NCBI GenBank assembly: GCA_001689485.1
Contig: LUJQ01000063.1
Coordinates: forward strand, 235 to 39,541
Length of the DNA: 39,307 bases
DNA from: Bacteroidales bacterium M6
GTDB lineage: Bacteria > Bacteroidota > Bacteroidia > Bacteroidales > Muribaculaceae
Reading direction: 5' to 3'
The position numbers and the translations under genes are program-made. Shown here piece by piece: positions 17,101-23,989 of the stretch (its first letter is position 1; every line of letters begins with the position of its first letter). The notes beneath the pieces were generated by a model. It made no database searches. It worked only from the letters and a program-made list of their open reading frames with translations, and had not been told where the DNA came from.

Positions 17101-19614
17101 CTATATGTCGCCCTCATCATCTACGCTGTCTTTTAGAGGTCGGGCAAAACTCTTTTGCCGCCCATACAGTTTTTCCATGTAGCGCACACCGCTACGGCGT
17201 TCCCAGCCCATTTCATCTAACAGGCGGCAGACCCGGCGCGATAAATACTTATATTCCTTATCCGACATTTCGCGCCCCATCTTCTCGCAGATAAATTCAG
17301 CGGCACAAACACGGTCACGGCGCGATACCCCTACCTCGTCGAGTGGGTCGGGGTTCTTGATATAGGCGCGGCGGCGGTTTAATTCCCAGCTGTCCCAGTC
17401 GGCAGGTAATTTCATATCCAAAAACACGGTGAGCATATCGCGCAGTGGGTCGTCGTTGTCGTCATTGTACTGGCTTTGTCGCTGGCGTGCCTCGGCTTCC
17501 AAATCGCCCGGCAAATATAGTTTTTCGCCCTGCCTCCAATACTCGACAGCCTCCGCCCATAACTGGTTTCGGTCGCGTATAAGTGCCTCGGTATAGTCGG
17601 GGTATTTGCGCAGCTCTTGATTAACGGCTATTACCCAAAATCGGCGGTTTCCTGTATCACCTTTGAGAAAATACCGCTCATTCGTAGTACCACAAAACAC
17701 GCACTGGCGCGGATGCCGTTCTACGACTGTGCCGTATGCGGCGCGGTAAATATCATCGCGGCGCGTTATGTAGTTCTTTACCTGCTCCACGTCGCTGCGC
17801 TTGATACTCGATAGTTCGGCTAACTCGATTATCCAGCCGCACCGTAGCTGCTCCATGCCGCTTTTGCCCTCGGTGGTGGTGAGGCTGTCGTTAAACCATT
17901 CGCCTCCCATTATGTCGAAAAGCGTAGATTTACCCACGCCCTCCGGGCCGGCGATAATTAGGCAGTAGTCATATTTGCACCCCGGCTGCATGATACGCGA
18001 CACGGCGGCGGTAAAATGCTTTCGGGTCATGGCTCTGTTAAGCGGTGTATCTTCCGCTCCGGCATAGTCGATAATCAGACGTTCCAGCCTCGGCGTGCCG
18101 TCCCATACCAAACTATTAAGATAGTCCCTAATAGGGTGTATGCGGTGCCGGGTTAGCACTGCGTCCTTTGCGTCCCTAATCTTATCTTTGTTGGTGATTT
18201 CGTAGCGTTCTTCCAAATATATGCGCAGGTTAGCGTCGTCACGGTTGCCCCATTGCGTCGCCTTTTTATCCCACGGCAAACCGCCCTTAATCATGTCGAA
18301 ACCGCTAAAAAGGTCATGCCACAAATGCCCTGCCAGTGCCGGGTCATTCTCCATAATGCAAATTATGTTTTTGGCGGTGCTTTTAATAGTGCCTTTGCGG
18401 TCGCGTTCAAGTTCGGCCATCCAGTCGGTATCAGGTTCTTCGGTCGCCTCGCTGTCGGTGTCGATACCGGCAAAGTCGCTGTCCGCCTCTGCCTGCCTCT
18501 CCTTTGTGAGCAATACGCGCACGGCTTTATCAGCTGCCACGAAATCCTGCATTTTGGTGTACGACGGAAGCCGGGTAACGTCGGTTACGCGGCTACCGTC
18601 GTCCTGCACTCCGTACAGATGTATGCGCACTAAGTCAAAGGCGTTGCACAGCCGCATACTTGCCGGGTCGGTCTCGTGATGCGAAAATGCAAATTTGCCC
18701 TCATAGGTGACACAGCCACCGGCGACACTTCCGGCGCGGTAGGTGTACCGCCCGTCGGTGCCGGTCTTTTCGTACACGTCGGGCAAAAACTTTTCTATGG
18801 CTTCCTCGATCGTGTATGCACGGCAGAACGCACCTATCAGCCCAGGCTTCTCGGTAGGGTCACCGGCCTTGCGGATTTCGTGCGACAGTACGTCACCCTC
18901 ACGGCTCGACATAGGCCACTCGCTGACGTCCTGCGGGTTGCGGTAGGTCGCCAGCACTTCGTCAACGTCAAAGGCCGGGCCGTCTTGATAGTCGAAAATA
19001 TACTCACCGTCCCGGCTGGTGCTGGGCCAGTAGAATAGGCGCGGCAGCTGGTATGTGGTATGGTCGAAAAGTTCGATACCTATACGCGCAGTCCAGTATC
19101 GGCAGACCGGCTCATACTCGGCCGGTGCCATCTGCCTGTTGGCCGGAAGCACCAGGCGCAGACGCGGTTTTTCGGGCGTATGCTTGTGGGTGCTATATAC
19201 CATAGCGGCGCAGTCGAAATTTAGGGTAAAGTCGTCCCAAACGTCGGCTGTGCCATAATCTATATCGAGTGTAACCAGTGTGCGGTATAGCACGTTTGAG
19301 GTTTTGCGTGTGCCGTTGGATAGATAGCCACCGACAAAACCGCCTACGTCCTTAACGCTGCTTTGTTCCTCACGGCTCATACGCAGATACTCGCGCACAC
19401 TTTCGCCGGTGCGCTTGGTGTCGGCGCACTTGGCTAAAATGTCGCTCCACTTCCACGGCTTGTTGCGCCATTTTTTCGACAGCCGGCTGTGAGCGGTGGC
19501 TATGTCTAAGTCGAAATCAAATTTTAACTTATCCGTCATCGGCGCAGCTATCCTCCTCTGCCCAGCTTCGGTATTCATCTCTAAGATGCGGTCGAAATTG
19601 TCGTTATTTTCCAT
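17101..19614 (-). CDS. primase-helicase with BT4734-like N-terminus and VapE domain
   Basis: An 837-residue replication protein. Residues 100-200 are a BT4734/VirE_N-type domain with the AEP-like LVTLDID (Asp117, Asp119) and STHKHTPEKPRLRLVLP, consistent with a primase core. A middle segment (FAFSHHETDPA) is the type found between primase and helicase parts. The C-terminal half is a VapE-like ATPase: Walker A GPEGVGKST (556-564), Walker B WIIELAE (594-600), and the GTTNERYFLKGDTGNRRFW block (642-660). It presumably loads at the origin and primes synthesis for the family A polymerase. It ends in TAG, so TAG is a working stop here. Confidence 0.9.
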   Translation of the reverse strand: MENNDNFDRILEMNTEAGQRRIAAPMTDKLKFDFDLDIATAHSRLSKKWRNKPWKWSDILAKCADTKRTGESVREYLRMSREEQSSVKDVGGFVGGYLSNGTRKTSNVLYRTLVTLDIDYGTADVWDDFTLNFDCAAMVYSTHKHTPEKPRLRLVLPANRQMAPAEYEPVCRYWTARIGIELFDHTTYQLPRLFYWPSTSRDGEYIFDYQDGPAFDVDEVLATYRNPQDVSEWPMSSREGDVLSHEIRKAGDPTEKPGLIGAFCRAYTIEEAIEKFLPDVYEKTGTDGRYTYRAGSVAGGCVTYEGKFAFSHHETDPASMRLCNAFDLVRIHLYGVQDDGSRVTDVTRLPSYTKMQDFVAADKAVRVLLTKERQAEADSDFAGIDTDSEATEEPDTDWMAELERDRKGTIKSTAKNIICIMENDPALAGHLWHDLFSGFDMIKGGLPWDKKATQWGNRDDANLRIYLEERYEITNKDKIRDAKDAVLTRHRIHPIRDYLNSLVWDGTPRLERLIIDYAGAEDTPLNRAMTRKHFTAAVSRIMQPGCKYDYCLIIAGPEGVGKSTLFDIMGGEWFNDSLTTTEGKSGMEQLRCGWIIELAELSSIKRSDVEQVKNYITRRDDIYRAAYGTVVERHPRQCVFCGTTNERYFLKGDTGNRRFWVIAVNQELRKYPDYTEALIRDRNQLWAEAVEYWRQGEKLYLPGDLEAEARQRQSQYNDDNDDPLRDMLTVFLDMKLPADWDSWELNRRRAYIKNPDPLDEVGVSRRDRVCAAEFICEKMGREMSDKEYKYLSRRVCRLLDEMGWERRSGVRYMEKLYGRQKSFARPLKDSVDDEGDI

Positions 19615-19801
19615 TTTTCTCTGTTTTCAAGGTGAAGTCGGGGCAATGGTTATCACCTCGGTATAATCTGCAAGCTGCATCTTGTCCCCAAGTGCCGTTC
19701 CAATAAAGCTTGGAGCATATAGGAGTCTTAGGATAGCCGCACTCAGTGCAGTATTTGCACTCCCTCGGTTTCTGCGGTCGGTCAGTCGGGGTCATAGTCA
19801 T
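19604..19801 (-). CDS. small cysteine-rich protein, possible zinc ribbon
   Basis: A 65-residue protein overlapping the primase start by 11 bases. It has six cysteines: CKYCTEC (15, 18, 21), then Cys29, Cys43 and Cys53, in a polar sequence with little hydrophobic core. This suggests a small zinc-binding fold. Similar small Cys-rich proteins are frequent in Bacteroidales phage and integrative-element clusters, but I do not recognise a named family. Co-transcribed with neighbours. Confidence 0.6.
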   Translation of the reverse strand: MTMTPTDRPQKPRECKYCTECGYPKTPICSKLYWNGTWGQDAACRLYRGDNHCPDFTLKTEKNGK

Positions 19802-19955
19802 AAGTTCTGAATTTCTTACATAGCCAATGTTCCCAGTCTTGCAGACACATCCATGTAACCACGAAAGGGAAAGCTATCACCATGAATATCCACCAAAAAG
19901 GCTTTATGAGCCATACAAGACACTTGCACACGGCTCTGCGGTATTTCTTTTTCAT
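19782..19955 (-). CDS. small membrane protein
   Basis: A 57-codon gene starting with ATG at 19955. The N-terminus is basic (MKKKYRRAVCK), then one strongly hydrophobic, tryptophan-rich segment (residues 13-37, LVWLIKPFWWIFMVIAFPF and VVTW), then a short cytoplasmic-type tail. It overlaps the Cys-rich gene by 20 bases and begins six bases after the preceding gene ends. This is a single-span inner-membrane peptide of unknown role. The basic N-terminus predicts that end inside the cell. Confidence 0.6.
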   Translation of the reverse strand: MKKKYRRAVCKCLVWLIKPFWWIFMVIAFPFVVTWMCLQDWEHWLCKKFRTYDYDPD

Positions 19956-19960
19956 CTTAC

Positions 19961-20185
19961 TTATTCGTTAGGCCAATAGATGTCCTCCAACTTTACCGTT
20001 ATATAATCGCTCAACGCACCATAGCGGTCAAGCAATCCAATGTATAGTTCATCGTTCACTTCGTCATAATCGTCATTTACAAAGGCTCTCTGACCGATAT
20101 AAGCGATATGTTCAGTACCATATCGAGTGTACTTGATTTCCTTATTTAGGATTACTTCATCTTCAAATTGTGGGTATTTTTTCAT
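19961..20185 (-). CDS. hypothetical phage protein
   Basis: A 74-residue acidic protein (MKKYPQFEDEVILNKEIKYTRYGTEHIAYIGQRA...). The pattern EVxLNKEIKYTRYG, then IGQRAFVNDDYDE and LYIGLLDRYG looks like a small beta fold, with no recognisable catalytic residues. It overlaps the upstream gene by 4 bases (ATGA type). Unknown function; part of the small-gene cassette. Confidence 0.6.
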   Translation of the reverse strand: MKKYPQFEDEVILNKEIKYTRYGTEHIAYIGQRAFVNDDYDEVNDELYIGLLDRYGALSDYITVKLEDIYWPNE

Positions 20186-20400
20186 TTCCTTTTCCTCCTT
20201 ATTTTGTCAAACTTAGCATAGGGAGAGACGTAGGATTTGCGGGCAGATTTCTCAATCAAAATATTGCAGTTGTGGATATTCACGATTGGTAGAGAGTGTA
20301 TTTCGTAGACCGCATTCGCTCTGTATTCCACAATGTCCTCCGGCTCACCCGTTGCAACGGATATGTTATGTATTGCTTTCTCTCTGTCCATCTCAGTCAA
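20182..20400 (-). CDS. hypothetical phage protein
   Basis: A 72-residue protein with a basic C-terminus (SPYAKFDKIRRKRK). An N-terminal helix (REKAIHNISVATGEPEDIVEYRA) resembles a small helical protein such as a nucleic-acid-binding factor, but there is no defined motif. It overlaps the upstream 148-residue gene by 8 bases and the downstream gene by 4 bases. Unknown function. Confidence 0.55.
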   Translation of the reverse strand: MTEMDREKAIHNISVATGEPEDIVEYRANAVYEIHSLPIVNIHNCNILIEKSARKSYVSPYAKFDKIRRKRK

Positions 20401-20839
20401 GTTTCACATACCCTTTCTCCAGACACCACACAAGCAGCGAGTAGAGAGCGTCGATGAGTTCGGGGGCAAAGGAATATGAGCCGGGTAGAGTTGTGTTGTT
20501 ATATTCTGCATACCATTCTCCATCATCAGTCCCAATTTCAAGATGTTCACGATTAATCTCTTTCGGCAGAATGTCGAGGATGTCGGCGAGGGTGAAGATT
20601 GGATTGTCGTTGGCATAAGAGTGGTCGAAATCAGAATCTTTAGTGACTATCTTTCGGTCAACATCGATCACTTCATCATTGACATTAGCAAGAAGCCTGC
20701 CATTCTCCTCCCACACATCTTCGCAAGGGATAACTTCGCTGTCATAGTCAAGATTGAGTAGACACATACTCGCCCTTTCGGGGCTTACTCCAAGTTCTAT
20801 GAGCTTTGCCGATTCCTCGGCGGTCAGTTGGGTTTTCAT
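20393..20839 (-). CDS. conserved hypothetical protein of Bacteroidales mobile elements
   Basis: A 148-residue acidic protein. The sequence MKTQLTAEESAKLIELGV with TLADILDILPKEI and WYAEYNNTTLPGSYSFAPELIDALYSLLVWCLEKG recurs in Bacteroidales phages and conjugative elements, to my recollection, but the role is unknown. The N-terminal helix is followed by two compact alpha/beta halves. It overlaps the upstream gene by 4 bases. Confidence 0.6.
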   Translation of the reverse strand: MKTQLTAEESAKLIELGVSPERASMCLLNLDYDSEVIPCEDVWEENGRLLANVNDEVIDVDRKIVTKDSDFDHSYANDNPIFTLADILDILPKEINREHLEIGTDDGEWYAEYNNTTLPGSYSFAPELIDALYSLLVWCLEKGYVKLD

Positions 20840-21177
20840 ATCTCGTCTTCTTTTGGGTATCTTTTATCAAACCGCCATCTGAGTTCACAATCACTCAATA
20901 TGGCTTCTCTAATGTCGTTTGAACTTGTTGCAAATTCTACGAATATTGCGGAAATACATCCGGGGCGTTTATCGTCTTTACTACATGGAATTGCGTAGTA
21001 CATAAAGTTATCAAGCGTTCCGTAAATGAAACCGTCAGCTTTCATCGCTTCGTGATACACGGGCTGGTCTATCTTCTCAATATTATTCAGCTCCTCTCTC
21101 GTGAAACTCCCCACTATCGGGTAAGCGAAATGTCCGGCTCTGCCTCTTGTGCCGAAGTAGCAAATTCGTTTTTCCAT
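20836..21177 (-). CDS. hypothetical phage protein
   Basis: A 113-residue protein (MEKRICYFGTRGRAGHFAYPIVGSFTREE...), four bases overlapping the next gene. It looks like a small alpha/beta fold with a start typical of a beta strand (RICYFGTRG), then an aromatic-rich middle (DNFMYYAIPCSKDDKRPGC). No known motif. In this position it is an accessory gene, possibly an inhibitor or modifier, but this is unsupported beyond context. Confidence 0.55.
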   Translation of the reverse strand: MEKRICYFGTRGRAGHFAYPIVGSFTREELNNIEKIDQPVYHEAMKADGFIYGTLDNFMYYAIPCSKDDKRPGCISAIFVEFATSSNDIREAILSDCELRWRFDKRYPKEDEI

Positions 21178-21180
21178 ATA

Positions 21181-21594
21181 TCACTTCTCGTTTAGCAGTT
21201 CGGGGTTGTCGTGGAGATTGCCAATAATGGTCATCATTCGCTCTGTATCATAACCTCCAAGATAATCAACCAAGTCGTTTTGCGGGTCTCGCATTTCGGC
21301 TATGAAACCAGCCCTATCCTCACTATACCAAACCTCGTATTTAACCTCTCCGTCTGAAAGTATATCACCTTCGTAAATCTCTTTGCCGTTGCTGTCAAGC
21401 ATTCCGGTGAGCTGACCTACAGTGTCTTCGTCTATGTATGGTGTTTCATCATAAAAATCATTGAAGTGCATACCGTCATCAATATACTGACCGTGTATGC
21501 CGATACAGACACTGCCCTCATTAGTTTGGAGCAGGTCTCCATACACCCATTCGCCGTTGTCGAGGCGTTTGCCTCTGAATTTGATTGTTCTCAT
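21181..21594 (-). CDS. YopX family protein
   Basis: A 137-residue protein that fits the YopX family. The signature is IKFRGKRLDNGEWVYGDLL, VGQLTGMLDSNGKEIYEGDIL, then VKYEVWYSEDRAGF. YopX proteins are frequent in phages and prophages across phyla, named after a gene of Bacillus phage SPbeta, and their biochemical role is not established. It overlaps the upstream gene by 4 bases, so it belongs to the accessory operon. Confidence 0.88.
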   Translation of the reverse strand: MRTIKFRGKRLDNGEWVYGDLLQTNEGSVCIGIHGQYIDDGMHFNDFYDETPYIDEDTVGQLTGMLDSNGKEIYEGDILSDGEVKYEVWYSEDRAGFIAEMRDPQNDLVDYLGGYDTERMMTIIGNLHDNPELLNEK

Positions 21595-21902
21595 ATCTTA
21601 GCCTCCTTTCTAAAATGGTCATACATGTCAGCGGCATCGGGAAATACCGCGTCATGGGGAAATACGGCCATGTCGTTTGACAACTCTCTTAAAGCGCATT
21701 GCAGAGCCTGTATCTCCTTAATCGCTTCGTGCCGCCTGATATACTCCTCCACATTCTCGATGTTCGGATATTGCTCTTTTACGTTGCGGTGGTTCTGTTC
21801 TGACGCTATGACTCTGAGCATACCAATACGCTGCGCCACCTCCTCGGCAAGTCTGCCTATGTGCTTGCAGTCGTAAAGTACAGGTTCAAGATTTCCGTTC
21901 AT
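21591..21902 (-). CDS. hypothetical phage protein
   Basis: A 103-residue predicted helical protein (ENVEEYIRRHEAIKEIQALQCALRELSNDMAV, a good amphipathic helix, perhaps a short coiled coil). It overlaps both the preceding lipoprotein gene and the following YopX gene by 4 bases. No recognised family. A helix-rich small protein among accessory genes is a typical candidate for an anti-defence or regulatory role, but nothing in the sequence shows it. Confidence 0.55.
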   Translation of the reverse strand: MNGNLEPVLYDCKHIGRLAEEVAQRIGMLRVIASEQNHRNVKEQYPNIENVEEYIRRHEAIKEIQALQCALRELSNDMAVFPHDAVFPDAADMYDHFRKEAKI

Positions 21903-22135
21903 TCCTCACCTCCTTCCTTATGGCACGGGCAGTCGGGGTCGTGGGTGATGCCGCCACCTGTTCTATATTCAGAATAGAGGATATAAGAATGTCCTCTGTA
22001 ATTCACGGTTTTAATGTAGCCGTCATACCTATTATCTAAGTACTGTTGCTTTTGCTCTGGTGTTCTGTTATCATCGCATCCGCTCAGGCACACGGCGCAG
22101 AGGACGGCGGCGAGGATGGTTGTAAGGTGTTTCAT
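21899..22135 (-). CDS. small lipoprotein
   Basis: A 78-residue precursor with a clear lipoprotein signal: MKHLTTILAAVLCAVCLSGC with lipobox LSGC, Cys20 as the acylated residue. The mature part is about 58 residues, polar (RTPEQKQQYLDNRYDGYIKTV), with a C-terminal HDPDCPCHKEGGEE carrying two cysteines. An early-region phage lipoprotein can act at the cell surface, as shown for superinfection exclusion lipoproteins of T5 and other phages. This particular protein is not recognised. Start ATG at 22135. Confidence 0.75.
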   Translation of the reverse strand: MKHLTTILAAVLCAVCLSGCDDNRTPEQKQQYLDNRYDGYIKTVNYRGHSYILYSEYRTGGGITHDPDCPCHKEGGEE

Positions 22136-22149
22136 ATTGATTCTTTTAC

Positions 22150-22227
22150 TCAGTTGATAATTTCGTCTACGGTTCTCGCAATAGTAGGCCCTGGACGATA
22201 TTCATTAGTCGGCGTTTGCCTCGTCGG
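22150..22227 (-). pseudogene. remnant C-terminal end of a lost gene
   Basis: In the gap before the lipoprotein gene, one frame reads about 19-25 residues with natural-looking sequence (TNEYRPGPTIARTVDEIIN) and a TGA stop, but has no start codon. It overlaps the stop of the 53-codon gene. It looks like the last part of a gene truncated when the neighbouring genes were exchanged. Confidence 0.35.
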
Positions 22228-22366
22228 TCACTATCTCGATTTCACACACGCAGTCATTAGGCTTTTTAACGCGCAGCTCACACGCCGGGGTATTGTCTGC
22301 CTCCATAAGCGCAAACACGCCGGGTATCTCGGTGCGCGGAACTTTGAAATTTAATGTGGTTCTCAC
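22205..22366 (-). CDS. small protein translationally coupled to the PAPS-reductase-like gene
   Basis: A 53-residue protein starting with GTG at 22366, whose GTGA overlaps the stop of the preceding gene. The sequence is MRTTLNFKVPRTEIPG, then VFALMEADNTPACELRVKK and CVCEIEIV. It is acidic with three cysteines (Cys29, Cys39, Cys41). No family recognised. Its size and overlap suggest a partner or regulatory peptide for the sulfur-type enzyme encoded just before it. It is too short for standard gene callers. Confidence 0.6.
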   Translation of the reverse strand: MRTTLNFKVPRTEIPGVFALMEADNTPACELRVKKPNDCVCEIEIVTDEANAD

Positions 22367-23235
22367 AAGCCAAATAAATTAGGTTGTTTATGTTTAGCGT
22401 ACCATTTGGCGATACCCTCTTTACTTATCCACCAGTCAAATACTTCCTCGTCGGTGAGGTCGGCGTACTGGTTCATATAGCCGTTTTCCCTTAGTTTGGC
22501 GATAGTGCGAAGCAACAGGGCGCGATACTTTGGATAGGCACTCCCCTGTCGTAATACTTCCTTCTTACTCGCCATTGGGCAAAATAGACAGCCCAAACGC
22601 CGCCAACCTTTATCGTAGAGGGCGCAATGCTCCACTTTTACCACTTCGTTAAGGAAGTGCCAAACGTCGGCTTCGCTCCATTCAATAATTGGATTTATTA
22701 TTATTTTGTCTTTACCCTTGACACACTGAACGCCTTCTATTTCTTTTTCGCGTGTGAACTGGTCGAATTGTTCCAATGTTCCCCGAAACTTTGGGCCTTT
22801 ACTTCCGGCTATCTCCGCTTCTCGCCGGGAACTACGCTTTAAGCTTTCCTGTCGCCTTACCCCGGTAAGCGTTACCGTTCCGGCTCCCTGTGTTTCTTTT
22901 AGGGCTGCACAACAAAAGCGCATCAGTTGGGTAGGTAAAGCCTTCTTCTTTATGCAAAGTTGGGCGAAAGTCAATTTTGGTCGGTCGTTAATAACGTCCG
23001 GGTAGTTGCTTCGGATAAAGCGCACCAGTTCCGGGGGGTCTAAGGTCGTTAAAGCGTAGTGCGGTTCAAATTTGACCCCGGCTAATTTCGCTACATGGTA
23101 AAGTGCTTGGCTATCTTTTCCGCCGCTAAATGCTAAGTAGAAACCGGCTGCGTAATACCGCAGTGCTAACGCTTCGGATTTACGCAATAGGTCGATACTA
23201 TGCTGTAGTTTGTTATCGAAATTTTCGGGTTTCAT
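22363..23235 (-). CDS. PAPS-reductase / DndC-like ATP pyrophosphatase with [4Fe-4S]-type cysteines
   Basis: A 290-residue protein of the phosphoadenosine phosphosulfate reductase superfamily. The P-loop AFSGGKDS (residues 35-42) marks an ATP pyrophosphatase fold. Cys108-Cys109 (RFCCAALKE) and Cys216-x2-Cys219 (LGCLFCPMA) are spaced like the iron-sulfur ligands of assimilatory APS reductases. TLTGVRRQES follows the CC pair. The C-terminus ends NLFGL and lacks the ECGxH catalytic cysteine of true CysH, so it is not a normal sulfate reductase. It may transfer sulfur or modify a nucleotide, DNA or RNA, as DndC-type proteins do. It overlaps tiny genes at both ends. Confidence 0.85.
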   Translation of the reverse strand: MKPENFDNKLQHSIDLLRKSEALALRYYAAGFYLAFSGGKDSQALYHVAKLAGVKFEPHYALTTLDPPELVRFIRSNYPDVINDRPKLTFAQLCIKKKALPTQLMRFCCAALKETQGAGTVTLTGVRRQESLKRSSRREAEIAGSKGPKFRGTLEQFDQFTREKEIEGVQCVKGKDKIIINPIIEWSEADVWHFLNEVVKVEHCALYDKGWRRLGCLFCPMASKKEVLRQGSAYPKYRALLLRTIAKLRENGYMNQYADLTDEEVFDWWISKEGIAKWYAKHKQPNLFGL

Positions 23236-23375
23236 TTGTTATTGTTTACTTGGTCGTTACAGGCTTCTTGCGTAGGTTCTACGATGTTTTCGGAAATAGT
23301 GCAGGTTCCTATATCGTCGCCGTCGGCTTGATAGAAAATGCACGTTTGGCAAGTTTCCGGGGCTTTGTGGCTCAT
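23232..23375 (-). CDS. 47-residue four-cysteine protein
   Basis: Starting with ATG at 23375, the frame encodes 47 residues with CQTC (Cys9, Cys12), then Cys25 and Cys39 in an acidic sequence (FYQADGDDIGTCTISENI). The spacing CxxC-x12-C-x13-C suits a small zinc or iron-sulfur knuckle. It overlaps both neighbours by ATGA, linking it to the PAPS-reductase-like gene. It is probably an accessory or electron-carrier protein for it. No named family. Confidence 0.6.
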   Translation of the reverse strand: MSHKAPETCQTCIFYQADGDDIGTCTISENIVEPTQEACNDQVNNNK

Positions 23376-23707
23376 GCCAGTACGGTTTCAAAGTTGTAAC
23401 TACGTTTGTGGCCTCCGGCTTTCGATATGCGCACGTTAGTAATGCGCATAGGTAATTGCGTGTCGTCCTTTGCCACCGCTACCACACTCCTACCGATTAG
23501 GGTAGGTTTTTCGTAGCGGTTAAACCATTTGCGCACCAGTCGCCACGCGACTTTTTTACGCGGCGATATTTGGGCCGGGCGTGTTAGAGGATAGAAAAGC
23601 TGGTACAGTTTTCGGGCCTCTTTTTTGTTTAGGGTTACGCCGCAGCTGTACGACATTTTCCGTGGTTCTTCCGGGGCCGGTGAATTAATCCTATTTGGTA
23701 GTGCCAT
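23372..23707 (-). CDS. hypothetical basic phage protein
   Basis: A 111-residue strongly basic protein (RKVAWRLVRKWFNRYEKPTLIG, RISKAGGHKRSYNFE). The charge and position among replication genes suggest nucleic-acid binding, but there is no motif to prove it. Its stop overlaps the next small gene's start (ATGA). Start ATG at 23707. Confidence 0.55.
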   Translation of the reverse strand: MALPNRINSPAPEEPRKMSYSCGVTLNKKEARKLYQLFYPLTRPAQISPRKKVAWRLVRKWFNRYEKPTLIGRSVVAVAKDDTQLPMRITNVRISKAGGHKRSYNFETVLA

Positions 23708-23711
23708 GATG

Positions 23712-23948
23712 TTAGATTTTAGCGGTTAATGCTTCGTATACTTCTTCGGCACGTTTTGTGATACACGTGCGTGTGTCGCCGTCGGAATAGCCGCAGGTTT
23801 CAGCCCATACCGTTACCCACACGCCCAGTATCCTGACCTGCAACCTGACTGTGTAAAGCACGGTGTGATATGATTCGGTATCGGGATTGCGGAAAACATT
23901 TTCGGTGACGCGGAACTTACGGCACCCGTTGTTACTTGACATCCACAT
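23712..23948 (-). CDS. hypothetical phage protein
   Basis: A 78-residue protein (MWMSSNNGCRKFRVTENVFRN..., with VLYTVRLQVRILGVWVTVWAETCGYSDGDT). The middle looks like two beta strands and the C-terminal ITKRAEEVYEALTAKI an amphipathic helix. There are three cysteines, not in a clear metal-binding spacing. ATG at 23948 or a second ATG at 23942 could start it. No family recognised. Confidence 0.5.
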   Translation of the reverse strand: MWMSSNNGCRKFRVTENVFRNPDTESYHTVLYTVRLQVRILGVWVTVWAETCGYSDGDTRTCITKRAEEVYEALTAKI

Positions 23949-23989
23949 ATTTCGGTAATTTTCTAATTCTGTTTAAGGTATTATGTTTT

